Notes: generated by a model from the sequence alone, not told the origin. A stretch of DNA of 64,000 nucleotides from Pseudogracilibacillus sp037892545 (GCF_037892545.1 NZ_JBBKBG010000005.1:34837-98836), one strand, 5' to 3'; positions 1-9,070 are shown, numbered from the stretch's first letter. Translations and numbers: made by a program.

Positions 1-165
1 TTCTTGTTCTCTTTTCGCCATAAAATAAACGATAGCAGCGAACACCGTCATCACAATTCCAATGACCCAATTATAATAAAAGAGAATCAGTAAGATGATT
101 ATTGTAAAAACTAAAATCGCCCACATCGAGTGACGTATTTTATCTTTTAATTCAAAACGCTTCAA
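1..165 (-). CDS. gdpP: GdpP-like c-di-AMP phosphodiesterase, N-terminal end only
   Basis: The reading frame is open to the left edge of the window, so only the first 55 or so residues are visible. They hold a short basic start and two closely spaced hydrophobic segments, which is how the membrane-anchored GdpP (YybT) family begins. The position directly downstream of yybS also matches the Bacillus order yybS-gdpP. GdpP degrades cyclic di-AMP; its PAS, GGDEF and DHH domains lie outside the window. The start is taken as TTG at 163-165, nine bases after an AGGGG motif. An in-frame TTG at 172-174 touches that motif and is less likely. The call depends mainly on context and topology. Confidence 0.6.
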   Translation of the reverse strand, partial: MKRFELKDKIRHSMWAILVFTIIILLILFYYNWVIGIVMTVFAAIVYFMAKREQE

Positions 166-185
166 TTCGTTCAACCCCTATACGT

Positions 186-1136
186 TCACTTTTTATTCGA
201 TTCCGCCATTCTCTTTTTCATCGACAATCCTAAATCAAGTATACCAATAAATCGCATGATAAACATCATGATAAAAGGTAAAATAACTGTCAAAATAACA
301 ACAATAACCGGTGCTACTTTGGAGAATTTCTTTATATTGGCGAAAAAGAAGATGAACGATATTCCTTGAATCGTTAGTAAGACAGAACCTAACGTAATCA
401 TATTAAACGTAATAATCCCTAAGGAACTGCTTTGTTCTACTAAAAGACTAACGATAAGTGATAATAAATAAAACCATAAAATGACTGTCGGTAAATTAAA
501 TTGATGAAATGGTGGGAAATGATATGTTCCCCTACGTAATCGATTCATTACTTTATACGATAACCATTGTGTAATAAGAGCTAAAAAGATAGCCATAATC
601 GCAATCATCGCAGGAATTAAATCTTTCATCATATTTAGTTGTTCCTTCGTCTGATCTAACACGATTTGTAGATCATTACCGACAATTCCAAATTGATTAG
701 CCATGGATTGCATCATTTGAAGGGAATCTTTTTGCGCTGCATCAAATTGTTCATATATATTTATATTTAAAACGACTTCTGCAAAAGCAAACAATAATAG
801 AATGCCGATAATAAAGCCTAATGTTCCTTGAGCCCATATCTCATATGGTCTTAATCCTCGTTTCATCGCAGATCCAATGACGATACCACCAATACCTATA
901 AACAACGTAATCGGAAGTGCAATAATCGTTGCAAATATCACACTTAAAATTAATGCACCAATAAGCATGAAAAAGCCTGATTTCGCTCCATATCGTTCTG
1001 TATATAAGACAAATGGAATTGGTAACAAAAAGATACCAATTGGTCCAACGATCGGTACGAAAACAAAAAACAATAAGATGACGATATATACCGCCGTCAA
1101 TAATGCTCCTTCTGTTAATTTATTTGATTTATTCAT
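186..1136 (-). CDS. yybS: YybS family (DUF2232) membrane protein
   Basis: This 316-residue, very hydrophobic protein has about eight predicted membrane spans: a cluster in residues 8-105, one near 120-140, and more in the C-terminal half after a hydrophilic stretch around 140-185. It resembles YybS (DUF2232), a Bacillus membrane protein of unknown function found between rpsR and gdpP. The order here, rpsR then yybS then gdpP in the same direction, supports the name. The start is the ATG at 1136, preceded by GAGGTG at a good distance. A longer frame of 16 extra residues has no ribosome binding site. Membrane location is evident from the sequence; function is unknown. Confidence 0.8.
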   Translation of the reverse strand: MNKSNKLTEGALLTAVYIVILLFFVFVPIVGPIGIFLLPIPFVLYTERYGAKSGFFMLIGALILSVIFATIIALPITLFIGIGGIVIGSAMKRGLRPYEIWAQGTLGFIIGILLLFAFAEVVLNINIYEQFDAAQKDSLQMMQSMANQFGIVGNDLQIVLDQTKEQLNMMKDLIPAMIAIMAIFLALITQWLSYKVMNRLRRGTYHFPPFHQFNLPTVILWFYLLSLIVSLLVEQSSSLGIITFNMITLGSVLLTIQGISFIFFFANIKKFSKVAPVIVVILTVILPFIMMFIMRFIGILDLGLSMKKRMAESNKK

Positions 1137-1358
1137 ATAACACCTCTTCATTTTTATCCAAAAACTTTCCTTGACGATATCCAAGCCATATTTTTATATT
1201 TTATATAGCAATTTAGACATCATCACTACCTAATATCATAGCAGATTTTGACATGTTTTTCTTTTTGGAAGTATGCAACGGGGGAGCTATTTCTGTATGT
1301 AAAGTATAATACGTGATATAGTATTTTACGAATAACTTTTCATAAAGGAAGAATATAG

Positions 1359-1841
1359 ATGAATGTATTTATAAAAGCTTGTAATCATAGTTTGAAGTTA
1401 CCAAAGAAAAAAGATACATTTGCACTAAACCGAATCGGAATGGATATAACCGTTATCTATCTATTTATTATATTAGCGATTGCATCTATACCTGCCTTAA
1501 TCGACCAAATTACGATGGCAGACTATGGTGTACAAATTCAGTTATTTTTTAAACTTATTTACTTTTTTATTTTCTATTATTTAGTACTGGTCGTGCTTGT
1601 TTTTAGTGGATTATCTGTATTTGCTTATATTATGACGATTACGGCACGTTTATTAGATCGTAAGTTAACATATGCAATTATGTGGAAGATGTCTGCTTTT
1701 GCGATTACTATTCCAGTATTTGTATTCACTATTTTGTCGTTTTTTTATCCATTAACGTTTCTATTTGTCTTTTTAGCACTCGTTTATATGACGTTTGTCA
1801 TGATAAAAATTATACTGATTTATCCAAAGAGGAGAAAATAA
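1359..1841 (+). CDS. Predicted four-helix membrane protein of unknown function
   Basis: A 160-residue protein with a short basic N-terminus (residues 1-25) and four hydrophobic segments near 30-48, 62-90, 108-130 and 132-152, ending in a basic tail. AAGGAAG lies about seven bases before the ATG. It runs against its neighbours, in the gap between rpsR and yybS, and shares a terminator hairpin with rpsR. The N-terminal pattern slightly recalls DUF1189 membrane proteins, but the protein is much shorter than that family and I do not assign it. It is probably real because of the ribosome binding site and the coherent topology. Function is unknown. Confidence 0.6.
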   Translation: MNVFIKACNHSLKLPKKKDTFALNRIGMDITVIYLFIILAIASIPALIDQITMADYGVQIQLFFKLIYFFIFYYLVLVVLVFSGLSVFAYIMTITARLLDRKLTYAIMWKMSAFAITIPVFVFTILSFFYPLTFLFVFLALVYMTFVMIKIILIYPKRRK

Positions 1842-1874
1842 ATTACATTTCATTAATATTGTTAGAAGAACAAA

Positions 1875-1906
1875 AAACGGTTGTCCTACATGAATAGGCA
1901 ACCGTT
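1875..1906. terminator. Bidirectional terminator between the 1359 gene and rpsR
   Basis: The arms AAACGGTTG and CAACCGTTT, with a CCT/AGG extension, form a hairpin. A-rich and T-rich flanks lie on both sides, so it can end both the plus-strand membrane gene and minus-strand rpsR. Confidence 0.75.
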
Positions 1907-1912
1907 TCTTTA

Positions 1913-2137
1913 TTATTCGCTCACGTATGGAAGTAAAGCCATAGCGCGTGCACGCTTAATTGCGATAGTTAATTTTCTTTGGTATTTAGCAGATGTACCA
2001 GTTACACGACGAGGTAAAATTTTACCACGTTCAGAAATAAATTTCTTTAATAACTCCACATCTTTATAGTCGATATGTGTGATTCCGTTTGCTGTGAAAT
2101 AACACACTTTACGACGTCTAGGACGACCACGTCTCAT
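1913..2137 (-). CDS. rpsR: 30S ribosomal protein S18
   Basis: This 74-residue basic protein is a full-length S18: an arginine-rich start, then the core segments ITHIDYKD and RGKILPRR. S18 binds 16S rRNA as a heterodimer with S6 in the platform of the small subunit. AAAGGAGAG lies at good spacing before the ATG. In nearly all Firmicutes rpsR directly follows rpsF and ssb. Here those two genes end about 11.8 kb away, and rpsR has its own promoter at 2313-2341 and a leader of roughly 170 bases. S6 and S18 are therefore not made from one transcript in this genome. Confidence 0.97.
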   Translation of the reverse strand: MRRGRPRRRKVCYFTANGITHIDYKDVELLKKFISERGKILPRRVTGTSAKYQRKLTIAIKRARAMALLPYVSE

Positions 2138-2176
2138 GAATATCTCTCCTTTGCACTATATTTTATTTTTATATCG

Positions 2177-2276
2177 CCACATTATTTCGCACAAATGTGG
2201 TCTGCTCATTTAAAATCGAATGTTTTAGAATACATTATCATACTTATAAGTGTGTGTAACATACGATAATATTCTA
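2177..2276 (-). other. Structured 5' leader of rpsR
   Basis: The rpsR leader contains two inverted repeats: CCACATT/AATGTGG (2177-2183 with 2194-2200) and a longer imperfect one built on TTAGAATA and TATTCTAA (about 2225-2239 with 2264-2276). It could be a regulatory leader, but I do not recognise it as the S6:S18 binding motif. Confidence 0.35.
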
Positions 2277-2312
2277 AATGTGTGTATTTTATGTTATTTA
2301 TGTGCAACCTCT

Positions 2313-2341
2313 ATCATATAAAACAAACATTTTTTTGTCAA
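2313..2341 (-). promoter_or_regulatory. Sigma-A promoter for rpsR
   Basis: On the minus strand TTGACA (2336-2341) and TATGAT (2313-2318) are separated by exactly 17 bases. This near-perfect promoter is the only obvious one between the terminator at 2385-2408 and rpsR. Confidence 0.75.
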
Positions 2342-2384
2342 TAATAAAAGTAGATTTTTCACGATTATATTGAAATAAAATAAA

Positions 2385-2408
2385 CGGAATAATAATTGTA
2401 TTATTCCG
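2385..2408 (-). terminator. Terminator after the 57-residue membrane protein gene
   Basis: A perfect inverted repeat, CGGAATAAT and ATTATTCCG with a six-base loop, is followed on the minus strand by a T-rich run. It lies just downstream of the 2427-2600 gene and upstream of the rpsR promoter. Confidence 0.65.
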
Positions 2409-2426
2409 AGCTCAAAACGAATCCTC

Positions 2427-2600
2427 CTAAAAAACTTTACGAAAACTAATAAGATATATAAGATACAGATAAAACACAAACACAAGAGCTGAAGCAACTA
2501 TCTCGTTTGTCGCAAACGGAGCAACCACCACTATATCAACTAAAAATAATGCCATAAAAACTATCATAGATAAAATACGATACAACCACTTTTGAATCAT
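2427..2600 (-). CDS. Small (57-residue) two-span membrane protein
   Basis: This short frame encodes MIQKWLYRIL followed by two hydrophobic stretches (about residues 7-28 and 33-52) and a basic end, FRKVF. A strong AGGAGG lies eight bases before the ATG, and a terminator hairpin follows the stop codon. Those two signals make it a credible small gene despite its size. I do not recognise the family. It sits between proline dehydrogenase and rpsR in the segment that separates ssb from rpsR. It is probably an integral membrane peptide of unknown function. Confidence 0.5.
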   Translation of the reverse strand: MIQKWLYRILSMIVFMALFLVDIVVVAPFATNEIVASALVFVFYLYLIYLISFRKVF

Positions 2601-2832
2601 ACCCTTTTCCTCCTCTCTCCCCCAATTATGTTCCTCAAAAACAATTTAAATTATGTTGTTATTATCGCGACTTTTTTCATCTCATTTATCCATAACCATT
2701 CATTTCAAACACTCTTAGTTTGAAGATTCCGTCAATTTAATTTGCTATTTGCTAAATATTATTACATATAGTTTAACATAAAAAACGCATGATACTGTTC
2801 ATTCATTTGCAAAATAACCACAAACACTATGT

Positions 2833-3792
2833 TTAGTAATATTCAAAAGTATTTTCCGCCCCTTCAATCATATCTCTCACTGCAACATACATGTTCGGGG
2901 GATATTCTGCAATTCTATGGGTGAAATACAAATACCATTCACTTCCATATGTTACATAAACTCGGACTGGCCGTTTTTCGCTTTTTAGCTGGTTACAAAG
3001 ATCTGGGCGTACACCATAGAGCATTTCCGCTTCTACATATGGCTTTGTAAAATAATCCTGTTCTATTATTCTTTTATATATTGTTTCGTCGTGTGTAGCA
3101 ATGGAAACAGCATGATTCGCTTGTACACATAGAGCCACCAATTCAAGATACCGTTCATTTAAAGTATCAGAACGTGGTATACAAATATCTGCTGGTTCTT
3201 GAAACGCACCTTTCACTAAACGAATGGTGCCAGGATAGTTTAGCAATTCCTTAAGATCTTCTAAGGAGCGATATAATTGCGCCTGAATGGTTACACCGAT
3301 ATGTTCATGTTGAGATACAGCTTTTTTATAGACGGATAACACTCGTTCGACTTTATTAGACTCCTCAGCACTAATCATGAGTGATAAACCATATTTATTT
3401 GCTTCTTTCGCCATTTCTAATAAGTTTTGCAAAGCAAACTCCGGATCAATGACTAAACCAATATGCGATAAATCAAAAGAAATACGTGTATGTAATCCTT
3501 GTTTTCCACATGCTTGAATTAATCTTAAAAATTCATCCTTTGCTTGTATACACGCTTCCCTGCTCATCGTATTTTCACCAATAAACTCCAGAGAAATACG
3601 GTATCCCAAATCCGTAAGCTTCTGTCCAATAGCGATTCCATCTTTTTTTGCCTCTCCCGCTACAAATCGTTTCGCTGCCCTTTGAAACAAAGGATAAAGT
3701 TCAGGAGATTGCTGGATATATTCTTTAATTTTTAAATTTCTTGATACGGATTTCAATGCTTCAGCGAATTGTTTCTCTTCTTTTGTTATCAT
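2833..3792 (-). CDS. putB: Proline dehydrogenase (monofunctional, FAD-dependent)
   Basis: A 319-residue protein of the usual length for Bacillus PutB/FadM proline dehydrogenases, which oxidise proline to pyrroline-5-carboxylate and pass electrons to the quinone pool. The C-terminal signature with YGSEWYLYFTHRIAEYP, followed by RD, is the family's substrate- and flavin-binding motif. KGAF near residue 195 and ATHDE further on also fit the FAD-binding barrel. No P5C dehydrogenase gene adjoins it. A MocR-type regulator gene (now interrupted) diverges from it across 147 bases, so it may have been its regulator. The symbol could equally be fadM. Confidence 0.9.
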   Translation of the reverse strand: MITKEEKQFAEALKSVSRNLKIKEYIQQSPELYPLFQRAAKRFVAGEAKKDGIAIGQKLTDLGYRISLEFIGENTMSREACIQAKDEFLRLIQACGKQGLHTRISFDLSHIGLVIDPEFALQNLLEMAKEANKYGLSLMISAEESNKVERVLSVYKKAVSQHEHIGVTIQAQLYRSLEDLKELLNYPGTIRLVKGAFQEPADICIPRSDTLNERYLELVALCVQANHAVSIATHDETIYKRIIEQDYFTKPYVEAEMLYGVRPDLCNQLKSEKRPVRVYVTYGSEWYLYFTHRIAEYPPNMYVAVRDMIEGAENTFEYY

Positions 3793-3860
3793 TTGAACCC
3801 CACCATTTCATTTTAATATGATGTACTACAACATAAAGATTATATGTATATTCACAATCT

Positions 3861-3891
3861 ACCATGATAAAATGGTTTTTATAAGGACCAT
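3861..3891. promoter_or_regulatory. Candidate MocR operator
   Basis: Three copies of ACCAT or its complement lie at 3861-3865, 3872-3876 and 3887-3891, between the divergent putB and mocR genes. Repeated short boxes of this kind are typical of MocR/GabR operators. No binding can be shown from sequence alone. Confidence 0.3.
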
Positions 3892-3939
3892 TTATCACAT
3901 AATTTTATAGTACCACTTTGAAAAAAGGAGAAAATCATC

Positions 3940-5349
3940 TTGTGGATACAAATTGATAAAACGATAGAAATGCCTCTCATTCATCAAGTGTATGAACAAA
4001 TTCGTAAGCGCATATTACAAGGAGAACTTACAGCCGGTGAACGTCTACCGTCTACACGTGAACTATCTTCTAACTTAGGAATATCCAGAAATGTCATATT
4101 AGAAGCATATGAACAACTATTTACAGAAGGTTATATAGAAGGAAAACAAGGTTCAGGTACGTATGTGGCAGAAGGAGCAACCTTACATTTAACGGAGAAA
4201 TCTCACACACCGTCTTTTTCGGACATGCATGAAGCTAAGGAAGAAACGACGGATCTTATTGATTTTCGCCCAGGTATCCCTTCATTAGATATGTTTCCGA
4301 GAAAAATATGGGGGAAAATTTCCAAACAAATTTGTGAAGAAACTTCCAACTCTGTATTCGGTTATGATTGTCCAGAAGGAAGAGTAGAGTTACGTCACAT
4401 ACTTTCCCGTTATGTAAAAAGGACAAGAGGAGTTCACTGTCATCCCGATCAATTAGTGATTACTTCTGGCGCAACCCAAGCCTTATCACTTATCGCCGAC
4501 TTATTGCTATCTGAAGGCGACGAAGTACTAATTGAAGACCCTATCACACATGAAATTCAAACCATTTTTACTACTCCCGGATCAACATTATGCCCTATAC
4601 CAGTAGATGAACATGGAATGAAAACTGATTCTCTTCCATCAAAGAAAAAACCTAGCTTCATTTTTGTAACACCGTCACACCAATTCCCTATTGGAGGAAC
4701 TTTATCGATTCAAAGGAGAATTCAGCTAATTCAATATGCTAGAAAAGCAGACTGTTTTATTGTGGAAGACGATTATGACAGTGAATTTCGGTACCAAGGA
4801 AGTCCCATCCATTCATTACAAGGACTCGACCCAGATAAAGTAATTTATATTGGAACATTTAGTAAGATATTATCACCCGCACTTAGATTAGGGTACTTAA
4901 TTCTCCCTCCATCTTTAGCAAAAAGTTGTAGAAACTTAAAATGGTTCATGGATCTTCATACACCAACATTACAACAACTAACTATTGCACGGTTCATAGA
5001 TGAAGGACATTTAGAACGTCATATTAGAAAAATGAAGAAAGTTTATAAAAGCCGTCGAGATCATATTAAAAAATGTTTAACAAAAGAATTTGGAAGGAAC
5101 GTAAACATTTTAGGTGACTCCACAGGATTACATTTAGTAGCTGAATTTCAAAAAGTATAGTTTTCAACACAAATCATTCAAGAACTATCCCAAAAATATA
5201 ATGTGCAAGTATATCCAGTAGAACTGCATACTATCGAAAAAGGGAAACATAAACATAAAATAATATTAGGTTACGGAAATTTAACTTTCAAAGAGATAGA
5301 AGAAGGTATTGATAGATTCAAACAAGGCATCATTCATCATATCGACTGA
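3940..5349 (+). pseudogene. MocR-family (GntR HTH plus aminotransferase-like) regulator interrupted by an in-frame stop
   Basis: The frame starts at TTG 3940 after AAAAGGAG. It encodes an N-terminal GntR winged helix (residues 10-75, with RLPSTRELSSNLGISRN) and then a type I aminotransferase-like domain with the PLP-lysine motif GTFSKIL near residue 306. A TAG at 5158-5160 stops it after 406 residues. The same frame then continues with family-like sequence for another 62 codons to TGA at 5347-5349. Full length would be about 469 residues, which is normal for MocR proteins. No frameshift is needed, only this one codon. It is either a recent nonsense mutation, a sequencing error or, less likely, a readthrough site. 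The truncated form lacks the end of the small domain. Confidence 0.8.
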
Positions 5350-5405
5350 ATACGTAAAAATATATCGAAAAATTTTCATATGATTTCGGATAGTTATATA
5401 TACGT

Positions 5406-5454
5406 AAAAAGTGCTTTGCAGTTGTCGGTTTATGACCGCTGCAAAGCACTTTTT
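5406..5454. terminator. Bidirectional terminator between mocR and ribH
   Basis: Perfect 16-base arms, AAAAAGTGCTTTGCAG and its complement, enclose a 17-base loop with A and T tracts at the ends. It can stop both converging transcripts. Confidence 0.9.
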
Positions 5455-5550
5455 CATTCCGCTAAAATACCCTTTTGGAAAAATCTCCATATTCGTTTCA
5501 AATGATTAAAACCGTATTTATTTTGCCACTTCATCATACATTATGACATT

Positions 5551-6015
5551 CTAGAAACTTTTATATAAATTACCCATTTCAATTGCGCTTACTGCTGCAT
5601 CGTATCCTTTATTGCCAGCTTTTGTTCCTGCACGCTCAATTGCTTGTTCGATCGTATCTGTAGTTAACACACCGAAAATAACCGGAATATTAGCATCCAT
5701 TCCAACTTTCGAAATGCCCTTTGCGGCCTCATTACATACATAATCAAAATGTGGGGTAGATCCTCTTATGACTGTTCCTAACGTAATAATTGCATCAAAC
5801 TCTCCTTTATCTGCTAATTTTTTTGTCGCTAAAGGAATTTCAAATGCACCTGGTACCCAAACAATCGTAATATTTTCATCTTCTACCCCATGCCTTCTTA
5901 ACGCATCTTCTGCCCCACCTAATAATTTGCTCGTAATAAATTCATTAAACCGTCCTACAACTATTCCTATTTTCAAATCATTTCCAACTAAATGCCCTTC
6001 CAATACTTTCTTCAT
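5551..6015 (-). CDS. ribH: 6,7-dimethyl-8-ribityllumazine synthase
   Basis: A 154-residue lumazine synthase, the normal length for the icosahedral bacterial enzyme. It condenses 3,4-dihydroxy-2-butanone 4-phosphate with the ribitylamino-uracil to give lumazine. Visible motifs are VVGRFNEFI near residue 20, VPGAFEIP near 54 and the phosphate-binding GTVIRGSTPHFDYV near 80-93. AAAGGAGAG precedes the ATG. It is the last gene of the ribD-ribE-ribBA-ribH operon, 13 bases after ribBA, and is controlled by the FMN riboswitch at the operon start. Confidence 0.97.
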   Translation of the reverse strand: MKKVLEGHLVGNDLKIGIVVGRFNEFITSKLLGGAEDALRRHGVEDENITIVWVPGAFEIPLATKKLADKGEFDAIITLGTVIRGSTPHFDYVCNEAAKGISKVGMDANIPVIFGVLTTDTIEQAIERAGTKAGNKGYDAAVSAIEMGNLYKSF

Positions 6016-6028
6016 GATTCTCTCTCCT

Positions 6029-7222
6029 TTAAAAAGTTAATAAATGTCCTAGTTTTTCTTGTTTTGTTTTTAAATATCGTTCATTGTCTTTTTTGATCGG
6101 CATTTCGAGTGCAACACGTTCTGTGACATCAATGCCCGCATCTTGTAAACCATAAATTTTTCTTGGATTATTCGTTAATAAACGAACTTGATCCACACCT
6201 AAATTACGTAAAATTTGTGCGCTAATCGTATAATCACGTAAATCGTCTGCAAAGCCTAATTCATTGTTTGCTTCCACCGTATCAAGGCCCTCTTCTTGGA
6301 GTTTATATGATTTTAATTTATTCATTAACCCAATTCCTCTTCCTTCTTGACGCATATACAATAAAACACCTTTTCCAGCTTGCTCTATTTGCGCCAACGC
6401 CTTATGTAGTTGTGGACCACAGTCACATCGATTAGAGCCAAATACATCTCCTGTTAAACATTCGGAATGAATTCGGACTAAAACAGGCATCTCGTCTTGT
6501 ATATCACCTTTTACAAGTGCTATATGTTCTTTGCCATCTGATAAACTTGTAAAACCAATTGCCTTAAACTGCCCATATTCTGTCGGTAAACTGATTTCTA
6601 CTTCTCTTTTAATAAAAGATTCATGTTGCATCCGATAAGCAATTAAATCTTTAATGGTAATCATCTTTAAATTATACGTTTCAGAAAGTTTCTTTAAATC
6701 ATCGACACGTGCCATCGTTCCATCTTCTTTCATAATTTCACAAATGACACCAACTTGTTTTGCATCAGCTAACCGTGCTAAATCAATCGTCGCTTCTGTA
6801 TGTCCAGGACGTTCCAATACCCCACCTGCCTTTGATACAAGCGGAAAAACATGTCCCGGTTGTTTGAAATCATCGATAGATACGTCTAATTCTAATAATT
6901 TTTGAATGGTAAAAGACCGTTCAAAAGCACTGATACCTGTAGTCGTATCTTTATGATCAATACTAATCGTAAACGCTGTTTCATACGGGTCTGTATTTTT
7001 GTCTACCATTGGCCTTAACTGACATGTATGTGCGACTTCAGGAGATACAGGTGTACATATAAGTCCTCTACCGACTGTTGCCATAAAATTAATCATCTCA
7101 GGTGTCGCAAACTGTCCTAAACCAACAAGATCACCTTCATTTTCCCGATCTTCATCATCACAAACGATAATGACCTTCCCTTGCTTTAAATCTTCTACCG
7201 CTTCTTCAATCGTATGGAACAT
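6029..7222 (-). CDS. ribBA: Bifunctional DHBP synthase / GTP cyclohydrolase II
   Basis: The first about 200 residues are 3,4-dihydroxy-2-butanone-4-phosphate synthase (CDDEDRENEGDL near residue 21, and RPGHTEATIDLARL). The second half is GTP cyclohydrolase II with the zinc motif CLTGDVFGSNRCDCGPQLH and the motif MRQEGRGIGL. The fused protein supplies both precursors of riboflavin. Its 397 residues match Bacillus RibBA. It lies between ribE and ribH on the minus strand. Confidence 0.97.
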   Translation of the reverse strand: MFHTIEEAVEDLKQGKVIIVCDDEDRENEGDLVGLGQFATPEMINFMATVGRGLICTPVSPEVAHTCQLRPMVDKNTDPYETAFTISIDHKDTTTGISAFERSFTIQKLLELDVSIDDFKQPGHVFPLVSKAGGVLERPGHTEATIDLARLADAKQVGVICEIMKEDGTMARVDDLKKLSETYNLKMITIKDLIAYRMQHESFIKREVEISLPTEYGQFKAIGFTSLSDGKEHIALVKGDIQDEMPVLVRIHSECLTGDVFGSNRCDCGPQLHKALAQIEQAGKGVLLYMRQEGRGIGLMNKLKSYKLQEEGLDTVEANNELGFADDLRDYTISAQILRNLGVDQVRLLTNNPRKIYGLQDAGIDVTERVALEMPIKKDNERYLKTKQEKLGHLLTF

Positions 7223-7243
7223 AGATGAAAACTCCTTTTCATT

Positions 7244-7894
7244 TTATAAAAATCCATTTTCTTGTAAAAATTCTACGGAAAGCTGGTCTTGTTCACGACC
7301 TTCTTGTTGTGAACGTAAAAATGTATGAACATATTTTCCAAGCATATCAAACTCTAAATTAACCTTTTCGCCAACTTCCTTTATACCAAGAACGGTCTCT
7401 TTTGCTGTATGAGGAATAATTGATATCGTAACAAGCCCATCCTCTACTCCAAAAACCGTTAAAGAAACACCATCCACTGTAATAGAACCTTTATGAAGTA
7501 ATACATGCATCTCATTTTCAGAAAATGCAATCTTCACATAAATAGCATTTTCTTTATATTCCTTTTGAATAATTTCCCCAACTGTATCTACATGTCCTGT
7601 TACAAAATGACCTCCGAAACGTCCATTAGCGCTCATCGCTCTTTCTAAATTAACGTAAGAGCCTTTTGCCAGCTCATGCAATGACGTACTATGAAATGTT
7701 TCGGGCATCACATCTACAGAAAAAGTTTCCTTTGAAAAACTCGTTACCGTTAAACAAACACCATTGACTGCAATACTATCGCCTAAGCTAATATCTTCTA
7801 GCACTTTTTTTGCAGCAATCGATAATTGTAATGTGTTCCCTGCATGTTTGACAGATTGTAATGTCCCTAACTCTTCGACTATTCCTGTAAACAT
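7244..7894 (-). CDS. ribE: Riboflavin synthase alpha subunit
   Basis: This 216-residue protein has the two tandem lumazine-binding repeats of riboflavin synthase, which dismutates two lumazine molecules to riboflavin. It starts MFTGIVEELG, the standard N-terminus, and has NGVCLTV in repeat 1 and DGVSLTVFG in repeat 2. The start at 7894 is preferred over an upstream in-frame codon because it restores the conserved MFTGI and has GGAAGGTG just upstream. It overlaps the end of ribD by 16 bases, which suggests translational coupling. Confidence 0.96.
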   Translation of the reverse strand: MFTGIVEELGTLQSVKHAGNTLQLSIAAKKVLEDISLGDSIAVNGVCLTVTSFSKETFSVDVMPETFHSTSLHELAKGSYVNLERAMSANGRFGGHFVTGHVDTVGEIIQKEYKENAIYVKIAFSENEMHVLLHKGSITVDGVSLTVFGVEDGLVTISIIPHTAKETVLGIKEVGEKVNLEFDMLGKYVHTFLRSQQEGREQDQLSVEFLQENGFL

Positions 7895-9018
7895 AAAACA
7901 CCTTCCTCTTCTTGGATACATTTTGCCGTTATTTTTATATCTGGACCAATTTGTTTTATTTCAGTAAAATGTAATGTTTTTCCATCTATCACATCATTTG
8001 TACCATTTCCACCAATAAACGAAATGGCTTCTTTCCCACCGATTATTTTCGGTGCGACATACGCAATAATTTGTTGAAAAGCATTTGCTTCTATAAACGA
8101 TGCGTGTATCTGAGCACCACCTTCTACAAGTACAGACATAATATGTAATGTCCCTAAATGATGTAGCACACTTTGTAAACAAAGCTTTTCCTCTGTTTGA
8201 CTTATGACTGTTACACCTAGCTTTTCAATGGCTAGTTTTTTATCATTTGAAATGTTCTTTCCTGTAAATATAATTGTTTTTGAAGATTTGTCTTGAATGA
8301 CTTTTGCAGACAACGGAATAGTTAAATTCGTGTCTAATATAATTCGAATGGGGTTCCTTCCACCAAGGGGGCTTCTGGTAGTTAAAAGGGGATTATCTTG
8401 TAAGATTGTATTAATTCCAACTAAAATGCCATCATGTTCATGACGAAGTTGATGTGCATCTTGTCGTGATTGAATAGAGGTGATCCACTTACTATCACCG
8501 GTTTTCGTTGCTATTTTTCCGTCTAATGAAATTCCTGCTTTTATCGTTATAAATGGAGTATTTGTTTTCATAAAATGAATGTATTTTTCATTTAATGTTC
8601 TTGCTTCTGTTTCACCTAACCCGACAACCACTTCAATTCCAGCTTCTCGTAATTTGGCTACACCTTTCCCTGCAACGAGTGGGTTTGGGTCTAACATTGC
8701 TACGTTTACTTTTTTAATACCACTTTCAATAATCTTTGTTGTACAAGGGCCAGTCTTGCCTTGATGGCTACACGGTTCTAATGTGACATACATTGTCGCA
8801 TCTTCCGTAGCCCCTTTAGCATGATTTATCGCATGCACCTCCGCATGTGGTGTTCCTGCTTTCGTATGCACACCCGTTCCTAAGATTTGCCCATCCTTGA
8901 CGATTACTGCTGCGACATGTGGATTAGGACTCGTTTGACCAACTGTACTTTTTGCTAATGAAAGCGCTATATTCATATATGTGTGATCATCCATATAAAA
9001 GACATGCACTCCTTCCAT
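7879..9018 (-). CDS. ribD: Bifunctional riboflavin deaminase/reductase
   Basis: The N-terminal half is a cytidine-deaminase fold with zinc ligands in HAEVHAI and PCSHQGKTGPC. The C-terminal half is the 5-amino-6-(5-phosphoribosylamino)uracil reductase (KAGISLDGKIAT, and VEGGAQIH near the end). Together they carry out the second and third steps of riboflavin synthesis. The start at 9018 has GGAG eight bases upstream. A later ATG at 8994 would remove eight non-conserved residues but has worse spacing. It is the first gene after the FMN riboswitch. Confidence 0.95.
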   Translation of the reverse strand: MEGVHVFYMDDHTYMNIALSLAKSTVGQTSPNPHVAAVIVKDGQILGTGVHTKAGTPHAEVHAINHAKGATEDATMYVTLEPCSHQGKTGPCTTKIIESGIKKVNVAMLDPNPLVAGKGVAKLREAGIEVVVGLGETEARTLNEKYIHFMKTNTPFITIKAGISLDGKIATKTGDSKWITSIQSRQDAHQLRHEHDGILVGINTILQDNPLLTTRSPLGGRNPIRIILDTNLTIPLSAKVIQDKSSKTIIFTGKNISNDKKLAIEKLGVTVISQTEEKLCLQSVLHHLGTLHIMSVLVEGGAQIHASFIEANAFQQIIAYVAPKIIGGKEAISFIGGNGTNDVIDGKTLHFTEIKQIGPDIKITAKCIQEEEGVLCLQE

Positions 9019-9044
9019 AAATTATTCTCCATTACAACAAAAAA

Positions 9045-9070
9045 CTCCCTTACTATACATAGCAAGGGAG
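9045..9070 (-). terminator. Riboswitch-controlled terminator before ribD
   Basis: On the minus strand CTCCCTT and AAGGGAG form a hairpin followed by six T residues, between the FMN aptamer and ribD. It is the expected expression platform. A second hairpin (AGCTAT/ATAGCT, 9098-9113) lies just before it and may take part in the switch. Confidence 0.75.

Noticed and set aside
2294..2497. 67-codon hydrophobic frame on the minus strand
   Set aside because: It overlaps the terminator, the rpsR promoter and the better-supported 57-residue gene.
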